Shown here piece by piece: positions 1 through 9,624 of a DNA stretch of 64,000 bases (positions within the stretch are counted from its first letter, which is position 1; each line of letters opens with the position of its first letter). Source of the stretch: Entomobacter blattae (GTDB taxonomy: Bacteria > Pseudomonadota > Alphaproteobacteria > Acetobacterales > Acetobacteraceae). Made by a program: the position numbers and the translations under genes. Below the pieces are notes generated by a model. The model was not told the DNA's origin. It searched no databases and saw only the letters and a list, made by a program, of their open reading frames with translations. The DNA lies in contig NZ_CP060244.1 of assembly GCF_014672835.1 (NCBI RefSeq), positions 2,535,001 to 2,599,000 on the forward strand. Reading direction: 5' to 3'.

Positions 1-159
1 CTTTTCCTCCAGCGGCCTTACCATCACTCACCCCTACAAAAAGCCTCTCATTTTGCGTCGACACCAGCAAAATACCAACACCCCCTGCCACACCGCATCA
101 AAATAATGCTCCCACACCGCAAAAACCCTTTTTTACTTCAACAGCGAAACACTCCATGA
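1..159 (+). other. Unassigned left edge, possible 3' end of an upstream gene
   Basis: The frame starting at base 1 is open until a TGA at 157-159 that overlaps the hisA ATG in an ATGA arrangement, so it may be the tail of an upstream his-operon gene. Its residues do not resemble the end of HisH. The hisA frame itself is also open to the window edge and proline-rich, so a longer reading of that frame cannot be excluded. I cannot identify the product from 52 codons. Confidence 0.25.
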
Positions 160-899
160 CCCGATCCGCCTTAACAATTTACCCCGCCATAGACCTTAAA
201 GAAGGGCACTGTGTAAGACTCCGGCAAGGAGAAATGGAACAGGCAACCATCTATTCTGATAATCCAGCAGAACAAGCTCTGTCATGGGAGAAATCAGGCT
301 TTGAACACCTCCATATCGTTGATCTGGATGGAGCTTTTGCTGGCCACTCCCAAAATACAGATGCTATTCTCTCCATCCTAAAAGCCACAACTCTGCCTGT
401 TCAACTCGGTGGTGGTATTCGTGATATGAAAGCTATCCATCATTGGATTAATGCAGGCGTTCAACGAATTATTCTCGGGAGTGCGGCCGTTAAAAACCCT
501 GATCTGGTCAAAGAAGCCTGCCAAACCTATCCTGGGCGTATCATAGCAGGCATAGATGCCCGTTACGGCCAAGTACTCACGGAAGGATGGGCTCAATCCT
601 CCAATATGCATGCCAGCGAGCTGGCCCTTCTCATGCAGGATGCTGGGGCTGCTGCTATTATTTTTACCGAAATCAGCCGCGACGGTATGCTAACAGGGTT
701 AGACCTAGAACAAACCATTGCTCTGGCTAACAGCCTTTCCATTCCGGTTATTGCCAGTGGAGGAATTGGCACTCTTGAGGATCTCAAGGCCCTACGCCAA
801 GCTACTGAAGCAGCCCCTGGTATAGAAGGGGTTATTATTGGGCGTGCCCTCTATGATGGACGTATAGCACCCACCCAAGCTCTGGAAGCCTTAAAATAA
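156..899 (+). CDS. hisA: HisA, phosphoribosyl isomerase
   Basis: HisA (1-(5-phosphoribosyl)-5-[(5-phosphoribosylamino)methylideneamino]imidazole-4-carboxamide isomerase) performs the Amadori rearrangement in cytoplasmic histidine synthesis. The 247 residues match the family's usual length. The half-barrel signatures are visible: YPAIDLKEG with the catalytic Asp13, the phosphate loop QLGGGIRD near residue 83, the second catalytic aspartate Asp134 in AGIDAR, and the C-terminal phosphate loop VIASGGIG. The gene overlaps hisF by one base (TAA/ATG), which implies translational coupling. The next gene and the related barrel fold of HisF make confusion between the two the only realistic alternative; the adjacent copy is a clear HisF, so the assignment is secure. 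Confidence 0.97.
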   Translation: MTRSALTIYPAIDLKEGHCVRLRQGEMEQATIYSDNPAEQALSWEKSGFEHLHIVDLDGAFAGHSQNTDAILSILKATTLPVQLGGGIRDMKAIHHWINAGVQRIILGSAAVKNPDLVKEACQTYPGRIIAGIDARYGQVLTEGWAQSSNMHASELALLMQDAGAAAIIFTEISRDGMLTGLDLEQTIALANSLSIPVIASGGIGTLEDLKALRQATEAAPGIEGVIIGRALYDGRIAPTQALEALK

Positions 900-1660
900 T
901 GCTGAAGCTTCGTGTAATCCCTTGCCTAGATGTTAAGGATGGTCGTGTAGTTAAAGGGGTGAATTTTGTCTCCCTTAGAGATGCGGGAGATCCTGTTGAA
1001 CAGGCCACACTCTATGATGAGGCGGGTGCTGATGAGCTCACCTTCCTAGATATTACCGCAAGCCATGAAAACCGTGATACTATTCTCGATGTTGTTTCTC
1101 GAACAGCTAGCCGTATTTTTCTGCCCCTAACCGTCGGAGGTGGAATAAGAAAAACTGAAGATATTCGCAAGCTCCTTCTCGCTGGTGCCGATAAATGTGC
1201 CATGAATTCAGCAGCCCTTCATAATCCTGATCTGATTAATGAATCTGCTGAGAAATTTGGCAGCCAGTGTATTACTGTCGCCATAGACGCCCGCAGGAAT
1301 AGCCATGGTGGTTGGGAGGTTTATACCCATGGGGGGCGCAACCCTACGGGTATTGATGCTATAAAATGGTGCAAAGAGGCTGAAGAACGCGGTGCAGGAG
1401 AAATTCTTCTTACCAGCATGGATCGAGATGGTACAGGTGAAGGCTTTGACCTGGCCTTGCTTAAATCAGCCTGTCAGGCAACCAACCTTCCCATTGTGGC
1501 CTCTGGAGGCGTAGGCAAGTTAGAACATTTTGTGGAAGGTGCTCAAGCTGGTGCTACGGGATTATTAGCTGCCAGTGTTTTTCATTTTGGGCAATTCAGG
1601 ATCTTAGAGGTTAAAAAAGCACTTGCCGAAGCAGGCCAACCTGTGCGACTGACAGACTGA
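899..1660 (+). CDS. hisF: HisF, imidazole glycerol phosphate synthase cyclase subunit
   Basis: HisF is the cyclase half of imidazole glycerol phosphate synthase. It uses ammonia from the HisH glutaminase to make IGP and AICAR. The 253 residues are full length. The catalytic pair falls at the canonical positions: Asp11 in [13 protein letters not shown] and Asp130 in TVAIDARR. The phosphate-binding loops VGGGIRK (about residue 79) and VASGGVG are present. The start overlaps the last base of hisA. HisH is not inside the window and should lie just upstream of it. No oddities. Confidence 0.97.
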   Translation: MLKLRVIPCLDVKDGRVVKGVNFVSLRDAGDPVEQATLYDEAGADELTFLDITASHENRDTILDVVSRTASRIFLPLTVGGGIRKTEDIRKLLLAGADKCAMNSAALHNPDLINESAEKFGSQCITVAIDARRNSHGGWEVYTHGGRNPTGIDAIKWCKEAEERGAGEILLTSMDRDGTGEGFDLALLKSACQATNLPIVASGGVGKLEHFVEGAQAGATGLLAASVFHFGQFRILEVKKALAEAGQPVRLTD

Positions 1661-1722
1661 CAAGGCCATGACAGAAACTAACAGAGTGCCGTGGCTATAT
1701 AAATGAAAGGCAGGGATGTGAC

Positions 1723-2316
1723 ATGACAAAGGCGTCAAAAAACATACTTTCTGTTGCTAAAACACAGAGAAAAAAAGAAGAGAAAAATAAAAAACCTTCT
1801 CTTGTTGAGGCCGCTCCCATAGCAAAACCACACACGGCTTCCAGTAAAAAAGTGAGCACAAAAAAAACCTCTACCAAGCCGGCCCTGCCACCCAAGGCCA
1901 CCAAAAAAAACAACCCCAAAAAGAGACCCAACAAAATAATATTGCCCAAAGCAGGCACTGTTAGCGCTGATATCCTTGATACGCTTTTTGATGTTGTGAC
2001 CTCTCGCCGAACAGCAGACCCAGCCATAAGCCATTCGGCTCGTCTTCTAGCAAAAGGCCGAAATAAGGTAGCCCAAAAATTTGGTGAAGAAGCCGTAGAA
2101 TGTCTGATCGAGGCCGCTTCAGGAAATACAAAAGAGCTCATTTCCGAAAGTGCTGATGTTTTGTATCATCTTATTGTTGTATGGGTGGATGCAGGCCTTC
2201 ATCCCTCTGAAGTCTGGGCAGAACTGGCCCGTAGGAAAGGCATTAGTGGCATTGAGGAAAAAGCCTCCCGGCCTGCAGAAAATCTTGTTGTCCCCCTTAC
2301 GACTAAGCAAGAATAA
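1723..2316 (+). CDS. hisE: HisE, phosphoribosyl-ATP pyrophosphatase with basic N-terminal extension
   Basis: HisE hydrolyses phosphoribosyl-ATP to phosphoribosyl-AMP, the second step of histidine synthesis. The MazG-like all-alpha domain fills roughly residues 75-190. It carries the conserved stretches [12 protein letters not shown] and [15 protein letters not shown], with the acidic metal ligands. The family is usually about 105-110 residues, but this ORF has 197, because about 70 Lys/Thr/Pro-rich residues precede the domain. No ATG lies inside the ORF. The only shorter start I can see is a TTG just before LPKAGTVS, without a good ribosome binding site, while GGGATG precedes the ATG used here. 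The gene lies 62 bases after hisF on the same strand, presumably in the same operon. Confidence 0.9.
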   Translation: MTKASKNILSVAKTQRKKEEKNKKPSLVEAAPIAKPHTASSKKVSTKKTSTKPALPPKATKKNNPKKRPNKIILPKAGTVSADILDTLFDVVTSRRTADPAISHSARLLAKGRNKVAQKFGEEAVECLIEAASGNTKELISESADVLYHLIVVWVDAGLHPSEVWAELARRKGISGIEEKASRPAENLVVPLTTKQE

Positions 2317-2585
2317 AAATCATATTCTTTTATACTCCGTAAGTTCGATGGAAATATTTTAACGCCTACTCGCTCCACCTCTCCTTCATCTTTTGCAGGA
2401 TCAAAAAAACATACCCCCCTTTCCACAACTTATTTTCTGTTATGACGACTGTTAAAGTCCAAAATACGCTTGTTACCTTACACTTGTTACCCATAGAAAG
2501 ATATTTACGGTCACTCCCATTGCTTTATGTTTATTTTCTTTTAATCTGAAGCTGAATTTTTAAATTTTCAGCGAAAGGCTTTGGT

Positions 2586-2951
2586 ATGAGCGATCGTTAT
2601 GACCAGAACAATATTTTTGCAAAAATCCTTCGTAAAGAAATCCCCAGCACTCCTCTTTACGAAGATGAATATGCTTACGCCTTTCATGATCTTTACCCAC
2701 AGGCCCCTATCCATATTCTTGTTATTCCCAAAGGGGCCTACATATCGATGAATGATTTTACCGCTAATGCCTCTATGGAAGAGATCGCTGGTTTTTTTAA
2801 AGCCGTAGGCCTTGTCGCTCGTAATGCCGGCTTGGCTGATGAGGGGTGGAGAATGGCTAGCAATATAGGGGAAAATGGTGGCCAGGAAATTCCCCATCTC
2901 CACATCCATATTCTTGGGGGGAAAAAACTAGGCCCTCTTCTTGGCCCATAA
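2586..2951 (+). CDS. hinT: HIT family nucleotide-binding hydrolase (HinT-like)
   Basis: This is a small cytoplasmic histidine-triad protein. HinT-type members hydrolyse purine phosphoramidates and acyl-adenylates. The triad HLHIHIL is at residues 104-110 with His104, His106 and His108, near the C-terminus as expected for the HinT branch, and the 121-residue length fits. The N-terminal FAKILRKEIP segment is also typical. A HIT gene behind hisE is a common arrangement in Acetobacteraceae (from memory). The 269 bases between hisE and this gene contain no other gene and may hold its own promoter. Confidence 0.93.
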   Translation: MSDRYDQNNIFAKILRKEIPSTPLYEDEYAYAFHDLYPQAPIHILVIPKGAYISMNDFTANASMEEIAGFFKAVGLVARNAGLADEGWRMASNIGENGGQEIPHLHIHILGGKKLGPLLGP

Positions 2952-2979
2952 TCCTTTTATAAGACCCTTTTCATAGTTT

Positions 2980-3663
2980 ATGCCAACACTTCCAAAACCT
3001 CCTCCCAAACCTGCACGTTTGATGACGAAAAATCAGGTCTTCCAGTTTATGCAGACACTCGAAAGAACCTATCCTTCTGCGCGCAGTGAGCTGGAATATA
3101 AAAACCCTTTTACCTTGCTCGTCGCTGTTGTTCTTTCTGCACAGGCTACGGATGTTTCTGTCAACAAGGCCACACCAGCCCTTTTCAAAGCTGCTCCAAC
3201 CCCTGATGCCATGGTGGCCCTGGGAGAGGAAAAAATTTCCGACTATATCCGCAGCATTGGCCTTTGGCGAAGCAAAGCCCATAACGTTTACGAGCTGTGC
3301 AAACAACTTGTGATGAATTATAAGGGCGAAGTCCCTTCTACCCGCCAAGCACTGGAAGCCTTACCCGGTGTTGGCCGAAAAACTGCCAATGTTGTCCTCA
3401 ACATTGCCTTTGGAGAACCAACCCTTGCTGTGGATACCCACATTTTTCGGGTTGGGAATAGAACTGGCCTAGGGCCAGGAACTACCCCCCTTGCGGTAGA
3501 ACAACAGCTTCTTAAACGAATTCCTAAACCATTTTTAAAAATGGCCCATTTTACCCTAATCTTACTAGGACGTTACACCTGTAAGGCGCGCAAACCATTG
3601 TGCTATGCCTGCCCTGTTGCAGAATGGTGCCAATATACAGATAAAACCACCCTACCTTCCTAA
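2980..3663 (+). CDS. nth: Endonuclease III, base-excision repair glycosylase/AP lyase
   Basis: Nth removes oxidised pyrimidines and cleaves the abasic site in base excision repair. The helix-hairpin-helix LPGVGRKTANVVL contains the catalytic lysine Lys134, and Asp152 in AVDTHIFRV is the catalytic aspartate; their spacing of 18 equals that in the E. coli enzyme. The C-terminal 4Fe-4S loop has the Cys-X6-Cys-X2-Cys-X5-Cys pattern (CKARKPLCYACPVAEWC). The 227 residues are normal apart from a short proline-rich N-terminus. The start lies 28 bases after the HIT gene, so the two may be cotranscribed. Confidence 0.96.
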   Translation: MPTLPKPPPKPARLMTKNQVFQFMQTLERTYPSARSELEYKNPFTLLVAVVLSAQATDVSVNKATPALFKAAPTPDAMVALGEEKISDYIRSIGLWRSKAHNVYELCKQLVMNYKGEVPSTRQALEALPGVGRKTANVVLNIAFGEPTLAVDTHIFRVGNRTGLGPGTTPLAVEQQLLKRIPKPFLKMAHFTLILLGRYTCKARKPLCYACPVAEWCQYTDKTTLPS

Positions 3664-4284
3664 CGTTTTTCCTCTCCGTTACAGTGCATTTTTTAATCCT
3701 TTGAGATAAAGTTCAGTATCATATTATTCAGTGAGTGAAGGCCTTACTCTTTCGGTATTTTCATCCGCAATATTGCCCTGCTGGAATGTGGGCTGACCAG
3801 CTTGATGAACACCATAATTCTGTTGGGGATAAAATTCCCGCAAGTTCTTTTTACCATAGTATTACTGGCTATTGCGAACTTCATAAACTGATGAAAAGTT
3901 TTACCATTTTCAAGCCTTTCATCAGACACGGAAGAAGGTTAAGCTCTGAGGGGTTAATCTGGGGACAGGCCCATTCGTATCCTGAAAATGTTGGCAAGAT
4001 CAGAGAAAAACTCCAACACTAAAACCATTCCCCCACATTGGCGGCATTGGAAAAATGCTGCTCTCTTAAGAAGCCTAATGGAATGAGATAACCAATTTTC
4101 CCAAACTGGAAAGAAGGCTTGTTCCCAATCAGATATTCAGATCTTAAGAGAGTTGTTCCCAAAGAGGTTAGGACAGAAAGTGCCTGATCGAACTTTTTAA
4201 GATCGAGAACGCGATGAGGCAAAACGGGTGAATATGTATTGGCAAACCACGAGGCGATAAACCACGAAACGATATACAAGCTCC
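3664..4284. other. Gap of 621 bases without a recognisable gene
   Basis: This stretch lies between the convergent nth (plus) and comEC (minus). A GTG-started frame of 95 codons runs from 3735 to 4022 on the plus strand, and an 86-codon frame lies on the minus strand at 4019-4279. Neither shows a motif, signal peptide or membrane segment that I recognise, and neither has a convincing ribosome binding site. It could be a decayed gene, but I could not match any part of it to a family. Confidence 0.4.
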
Positions 4285-6636
4285 CTATTCCGATGCTGCG
4301 AGGGGAAGATTTGGTAACCCTCTTTGCCCCGGTTCCCTGACCCAGGGCCGCATACCTCTGACTTGCTGATCGCTGATGAGGCGAAGAGACGCGCTTTTAA
4401 ACCAAATATTAAGGGCACCACTCTTTCGTATACTGATTGTATTGATCTCTTGTCCTACAAATGCAGAACAAGGCTCTCTATAAGCTACCAATGTGAGAAC
4501 CAAAGCAGCTTTCTGGCAAGCCTTTTTCATATTGGCCTTTTCCATATTTAAGAGAGCAGGAGGGCGCGGATCCTCTCGTTTTTTCTTTTCATAATAAAGC
4601 AATATTTCTCTTCCCTGCATCCCAAAATGATCCAAGAAAATACGACAAATCCCACCTGACTGACAATGCAAATACTCTGGCCAAGGTTGCCCCTTATCAC
4701 CTACGGCATTACCCACGGGGAAGAAAGCCTGATTTCGGGTTGCCGTATCGCCACCTTCCTCGGAAGAGAAGTGCTGAACTGAATTGAGTGCAAACCCTGT
4801 CATCCATCTTTTTTCTATATAAGGATCATGCCCAAGAATGATAAAAAGTCCTTTATGGTCTATCAGGCCTACCAAACGCCCATCTGGCGACACCAGCAAG
4901 TTCGGGGGTAATTGAAACGCCATAACCCCAATAACCCCCGCTAAAACTATCCCCCCAACCAAACGAAGTCTTCTGGTGCCCAAACAGCATAACGTTACTC
5001 CCCCTATCGCACACCACAGCACCGCCTCAGGCATAAGGGGAATATGAAAAACACTGCCCGGGAGGCGTGCGACCATATGAGCAAGAAGTATAATGGCTTT
5101 TATTCCTATCCCCATCATGGCCAAAGCCCAAGAAGCCTTACCAAAAACCATCAGAAAGAGTGATAAAATCCCCCATGGCAAAACCCAAAGACTGGTTATC
5201 GGAACAGCAATGAGATTAGCGATAATAAAATAAGGCTGAAATGTTCCAAAATGGGCCGCAATCACTGGCAAAGTCGCCATACCCGCAAAGAAGCTAGCAA
5301 AAAACAGGTTTCGGCCTTCTGCGGCAAGCCAACTCCTTTTCCATAAAGGAGTGTGCTGGTAACGATTTTGCTCATAATGATGAATAATCTGATAGCCGCA
5401 AATTAACCCCAAAACCGCTGTAAAAGACATCTGAAAAGAAACGTCTCGTACCAACTCTGGCCACACGATCAAAAGCAAGCCAATGGCCCACCCAAAACGC
5501 AACAGGGAAAGGACTGGCCTTTCAACCAGCAATGCCAAAATAATCCATGCCAGCATAAAATAACTCCGAAGAACAGGCACATGAAGCCCTGTTAAAACGG
5601 CATATCCTCCCCCCAGCAAAAACCCTGTGATCAAGGCAATTTTCTTAATAGGCCAGTGAAGGGCCGCATAGGGCCAGCACGCTAACCCTTTCCGCAAAAC
5701 AAACACGCACACCCCCATAACACTGGCAAGATGCAACCCTGCTACTGCCAATAAGTGCGAAAGACCTGAAGCTGCAAACTCCTGGCGTACGGACTCTGCA
5801 AGCAAGCCTGTTTCCCCGGCCAGTAAAATAGCTTCTATGGCTTTACAATCCTGGCATCCTGTTTGGCTCATAATCACATTGGCAATATTTTGGCGCGTTT
5901 GCTGGATTCTCTGCTGAACTTGGCCCAAAATAGTATAAAATTTTAATCGAAAGTTATTCCCTTCCCCATCTTCCACCACTTTTCCCACGCTTAAGGCATA
6001 CCCCGCCCCATTGATATTTTCAAACCATGCCCTAAACTGCTGATCATAATCATGAGAGAATGAGGGAGAAGAAATAGAGCGCAGCATGGCGCGAAGCTCT
6101 ATCTTCTGGCCAACCTGATAATGTTTTGGATCATTATAACGTAAACGAACCCTTACATCGCGCATTAAGGGGTTTGTATCTTGTTCAACACCAGAAAGAT
6201 ACTTCACGTTCGATAAAGTAACATAGTGTTTTATGGCTTCGTCTTTTACTCTGGCACGAGAGTCTACACTGGTACGAGAGTCAATCTTAATAATCCGCCC
6301 TTCCATAAGGGTTCCATACCATGGAAGTGCTGTAACCGGGTTTTGCCAGTGGGTGTGAAAAAAAGCATTTGCAAACCCGCAATACCCAACAAGCAAGACA
6401 GCCGTGGCTTTCTGCACTGTAAAAAATGAGAAAAAATGCCCAATCGCCCAGATTATCCCTATGCTTAATCCGGCTAATCCCATATCTTCCCAGGCAGGCT
6501 CCCGCTTAAGGGAAAAATAGCTTATACATCCTATGGCAAAAACAATGGCAAAAACAGCCGCCCTGCTGCCCATAATCGGGCTAGAGAGGCTCTGAAAAAA
6601 CAATAGACCCCTATTCTTTTTGATCTCGTTTTTCAT
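4285..6636 (-). CDS. comEC: ComEC/Rec2 family DNA-uptake channel protein
   Basis: ComEC forms the inner-membrane channel that passes single-stranded DNA into the cell during natural transformation. The 783 residues show N-terminal membrane helices, a DUF4131-like soluble loop (about residues 100-240), and then the competence domain. That domain has the hallmark LLAGETGLL, the segment SGLSHLLAVAGLHL (about 290-304), and many hydrophobic helices to about residue 590. The last 190 residues are soluble and end in the alphaproteobacterial-type motif SDQQVRGMRPWVREP. I see no HxHxDH metallo-beta-lactamase motif, which fits the shorter alphaproteobacterial form. It stands alone on the minus strand, divergent from gltX. 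dprA at 11.7 kb supplies another transformation function. Confidence 0.93.
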   Translation of the reverse strand: MKNEIKKNRGLLFFQSLSSPIMGSRAAVFAIVFAIGCISYFSLKREPAWEDMGLAGLSIGIIWAIGHFFSFFTVQKATAVLLVGYCGFANAFFHTHWQNPVTALPWYGTLMEGRIIKIDSRTSVDSRARVKDEAIKHYVTLSNVKYLSGVEQDTNPLMRDVRVRLRYNDPKHYQVGQKIELRAMLRSISSPSFSHDYDQQFRAWFENINGAGYALSVGKVVEDGEGNNFRLKFYTILGQVQQRIQQTRQNIANVIMSQTGCQDCKAIEAILLAGETGLLAESVRQEFAASGLSHLLAVAGLHLASVMGVCVFVLRKGLACWPYAALHWPIKKIALITGFLLGGGYAVLTGLHVPVLRSYFMLAWIILALLVERPVLSLLRFGWAIGLLLIVWPELVRDVSFQMSFTAVLGLICGYQIIHHYEQNRYQHTPLWKRSWLAAEGRNLFFASFFAGMATLPVIAAHFGTFQPYFIIANLIAVPITSLWVLPWGILSLFLMVFGKASWALAMMGIGIKAIILLAHMVARLPGSVFHIPLMPEAVLWCAIGGVTLCCLGTRRLRLVGGIVLAGVIGVMAFQLPPNLLVSPDGRLVGLIDHKGLFIILGHDPYIEKRWMTGFALNSVQHFSSEEGGDTATRNQAFFPVGNAVGDKGQPWPEYLHCQSGGICRIFLDHFGMQGREILLYYEKKKREDPRPPALLNMEKANMKKACQKAALVLTLVAYREPCSAFVGQEINTISIRKSGALNIWFKSASLRLISDQQVRGMRPWVREPGQRGLPNLPLAASE

Positions 6637-7165
6637 CTGATGGACACCAAAATGCCCCGTAAGAATATCTACGCCCTAGAATAGGCTTTTAAGGAGACAA
6701 GCTTACAGGAATTCATTTTTTATTGACAATACAGAACAAGACCATTGACCATAAAAAATACCCCAAATCACCAGGCTATTCAAAAAATATTTTTTTGACC
6801 CTACAAACCTCTCTTCGAATGGCCAACGGTACAGGCGCTGTACTCATGCCAGATGGGACGGGAGGGGAGAGGCTTTTATGGTTTACCATAATTTTAATGT
6901 GATCTGCCGTTAGCCCCTCAGACTTTTATGTATTGGGGGTTGGGCTTATGGGCAGTTTTGTACCCCCTTACAGCTTGATAATCCCTCCCAACCATATTAT
7001 CCAACGTAGTCAGGACGTTTCCTGCACAATTCAGCACTCTAACCTTTTACGCACCAATTTTTCTGCACGCGATCATTTCCCATTGTGCAAATCCCGTTTG
7101 TACAAATCCCGCAGTAAAAAATAATCATTAGAAAATAAAAAACACCTTATTCATTATCCTCAATT
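6637..7165. promoter_or_regulatory. Divergent intergenic region between comEC and gltX
   Basis: These 529 bases separate the start of comEC (minus) from gltX (plus) and must hold both promoters. A TTGACA hexamer is present at 6723-6728, but I see no good -10 at the right distance. The element TACAAATCCC at 7099-7108 resembles the nearby TGCAAATCCC at 7086-7095, giving a short imperfect direct repeat ahead of gltX. No coding frame here looks real. Confidence 0.35.
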
Positions 7166-8602
7166 ATGATAATAAAAGATTCCATGACCATACGAACACG
7201 CTTTGCACCCAGTCCAACAGGCCTTCTCCACATTGGTAATGCCCGTGCGGCCCTGTTTAATTTTCTTTATGCCCGCCATCATGGGGGAGAATTTCTGCTC
7301 CGAATTGAAGATACAGATAAGGAGCGCTCTACCCAGCACGCCATCGATGTTATCCTGGATGGGCTGAAGTGGATGGGCCTAACGCCGGATTCTCCACCGG
7401 TTTATCAATCTCAAAACCAGCCGCGCCATACGGAAGTTGCGCAATATCTGCTTGAAAACGGGTTGGCCTATAAATGTTTCTGTACTCCACAAGAGCTGCA
7501 AACCATGCGCGAACAGGCTATGGCTGAAGGGAAGCCTCCCCGTTATAATGGATACTGGCGCAACCGCGACCCCTCAGAGGCTCCAGCAGGTGCTCCTTAT
7601 GTTGTCCGTATCAAAGCCCCCCAGGAGGGGGAGACGATGATCCAGGATCTGGTTCAGGGGGAAGTTCAAGTCGCTAATGCCGAACTGGATGATATGATCA
7701 TTCTTCGTACCGATGGCACCCCTACCTACCTTCATGCTGTGGTCTGTGATGATCATGATATGGGCATTACCCATGTTATTCGTGGGGATGATCACCTGAC
7801 CAACACTTTTCGCCAGCTGGTTATCTACCGTGCTATGGGCTGGGCACCACCAGCTTTTGCCCATCTTCCCCTTATTCATGGCCCTGATGGAGCCAAACTT
7901 TCAAAACGTCATGGCGCTCAATCTGTCGTGGAGTTCCGTGAGATGGGTTTCCTCCCAGAAGCACTCTGCAATTACCTCCTCCGATTGGGCTGGGGGCATG
8001 GCGATGCGGAAATTCTTAATCGGGAGGAACAAATTGCCCTCTTCGATCTGGACGGTGTCGGGCGTTCCCCCTCGCGAATGGATTACACTAAACTGACCCA
8101 TCTGAACGGAGTTTGGATGCGTCAGGCCGATAATACACGCCTAACCGAAGAAACCCTAAAACGCCTTACGCTGCGTAAAGACATTACCGTTCCTCCCCCA
8201 TTGCTTACCCAGCGTATTCTAACCCTTATGCCCGGTTTGAAAGAACGGGCCAAAACCTTGATTGAACTGGCCGATAACGCCGCGTTTCTAGGCCAGAAAA
8301 CTCCATTACCCTTTGATCCCAAAGCCGAAAAGCTGCTAACCGAAGAAAATATTACCCTTTTACAGCAGTTAGCCCAGGCGCTTAACGCCTTAACCCGTTT
8401 TGAACGGGAAGACATAGACCAATGCCTACGAGCCTTTGCAGAGCAGCATACGCTCAAGCTTGGCAAGATTGCTCAACCCCTCAGAGCGGCGGTCACAGGC
8501 AGTACCTCCTCTCCCGGTATTGATGATACCCTTGTTGCCCTCGGAAGGGAGGAAGTTCTGGCCCGTATCCATGCGGTAACCCATAAGGCAAAAACCCCAT
8601 GA
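7166..8602 (+). CDS. gltX: Glutamyl-tRNA synthetase
   Basis: GltX charges glutamate onto tRNA-Glu (in many alphaproteobacteria also onto tRNA-Gln, followed by amidation). It is a class I synthetase. The HIGH signature appears as [11 protein letters not shown] with His22, and the KMSKS loop as KLSKRHG near residue 250. The length of 478 fits. A second ATG at 7184 would give the more typical N-terminus [13 protein letters not shown]. Neither start has a strong ribosome binding site, so the first six residues are uncertain. The stop overlaps the pyrB start (ATGA, 8599-8602), so gltX heads a tightly coupled plus-strand run that continues to topA. Confidence 0.96.
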   Translation: MIIKDSMTIRTRFAPSPTGLLHIGNARAALFNFLYARHHGGEFLLRIEDTDKERSTQHAIDVILDGLKWMGLTPDSPPVYQSQNQPRHTEVAQYLLENGLAYKCFCTPQELQTMREQAMAEGKPPRYNGYWRNRDPSEAPAGAPYVVRIKAPQEGETMIQDLVQGEVQVANAELDDMIILRTDGTPTYLHAVVCDDHDMGITHVIRGDDHLTNTFRQLVIYRAMGWAPPAFAHLPLIHGPDGAKLSKRHGAQSVVEFREMGFLPEALCNYLLRLGWGHGDAEILNREEQIALFDLDGVGRSPSRMDYTKLTHLNGVWMRQADNTRLTEETLKRLTLRKDITVPPPLLTQRILTLMPGLKERAKTLIELADNAAFLGQKTPLPFDPKAEKLLTEENITLLQQLAQALNALTRFEREDIDQCLRAFAEQHTLKLGKIAQPLRAAVTGSTSSPGIDDTLVALGREEVLARIHAVTHKAKTP

Positions 8603-9624
8603 ATGGCTTATCCCCTCATGATCCTCATTCTGAATCGTCTTTGTCCAAAAGCAAAGCACCCTCTGCCCTTTACCGCGGAGGTGTGCTTTTTTCTTATGAT
8701 CATAGGCACCTGCTAGGAGTACAAGGGTTACATCCCAGCGTTGTTCATTCTCTCCTCGACCTGGCAGAGAGCTATGCCTTATCTAACCGTACCCACAAAA
8801 CCCCTAGGGACCTTCTGCGAGGGCAGACGGTTATTAACCTGTTTTTTGAAAATAGCACCCGCACCCGCACCTCTTTTGAAATTGCCGGCAAACGCCTCGG
8901 TGCGGATATTGTCAACATGTCGGTTTCTACATCTTCCGTCAATAAAGGTGAGACCCTTCTCGATACCGCAGCCACCCTTAACGCGATGAGAACCGATTTG
9001 CTCGTCGTACGCCATGCGGATTCGGGTGCTCCTGCCCTTCTGGCCCAAAAAGTGGAAGCAAGCGTTATCAACGCAGGCGATGGCACTCACGAACACCCCA
9101 CACAGGCATTATTGGATGCCATGACGATCCGTAGGCATTATGGCAGGTTGGATAACCTGACGATCGCTATCTGTGGGGATATTACCCATAGCCGGGTTGC
9201 CCGTTCTAATATTCACCTTCTTACCGCCATGGGCAGCAAAGTCCGGGTAATAGGCCCCCGCACCTTGGTCCCTGGTTCTATCACATCGCTTGGGGTCAAA
9301 CCCTATTATTCCATGGAAGAGGGGCTAAAAGACGTTGATGTGGTTATGATGCTGCGCCTGCAAAAGGAACGTATGCAGTCTGCCCTTATTCCAAGCGCAC
9401 GGGAATATTTCCAGTTCTTTGGCCTTACCCCCGAACGCCTAGCCCTAGCCCATACCCAAGCCTTGGTTATGCACCCAGGCCCTATGAATCGTGGCGTAGA
9501 AATTGACAGCCGCGTCGCCGATGACCCCGACCAGAGCGTTATTCAAGAACAGGTTGAGATGGGCGTTGCTGTTCGTATGGCTGTGCTCGACCGCCTCTCC
9601 CGCCCAAATGGATTACAACCATGA
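8599..9624 (+). CDS. pyrB: Aspartate carbamoyltransferase catalytic subunit
   Basis: PyrB condenses carbamoyl phosphate with aspartate, the first committed step of pyrimidine synthesis. The carbamoyl-phosphate loop STRTRTSFE begins at Ser86, and the sequence includes [12 protein letters not shown] and [11 protein letters not shown], which are diagnostic for ATCase rather than ornithine carbamoyltransferase. The 341 residues include a poorly conserved N-terminus of about 40. The gene overlaps gltX and pyrC by four bases each (ATGA). No pyrI regulatory subunit is present. The adjacent inactive-looking PyrC homologue is the expected partner for a PyrB of the Pseudomonas type. Confidence 0.96.
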   Translation: MNGLSPHDPHSESSLSKSKAPSALYRGGVLFSYDHRHLLGVQGLHPSVVHSLLDLAESYALSNRTHKTPRDLLRGQTVINLFFENSTRTRTSFEIAGKRLGADIVNMSVSTSSVNKGETLLDTAATLNAMRTDLLVVRHADSGAPALLAQKVEASVINAGDGTHEHPTQALLDAMTIRRHYGRLDNLTIAICGDITHSRVARSNIHLLTAMGSKVRVIGPRTLVPGSITSLGVKPYYSMEEGLKDVDVVMMLRLQKERMQSALIPSAREYFQFFGLTPERLALAHTQALVMHPGPMNRGVEIDSRVADDPDQSVIQEQVEMGVAVRMAVLDRLSRPNGLQP

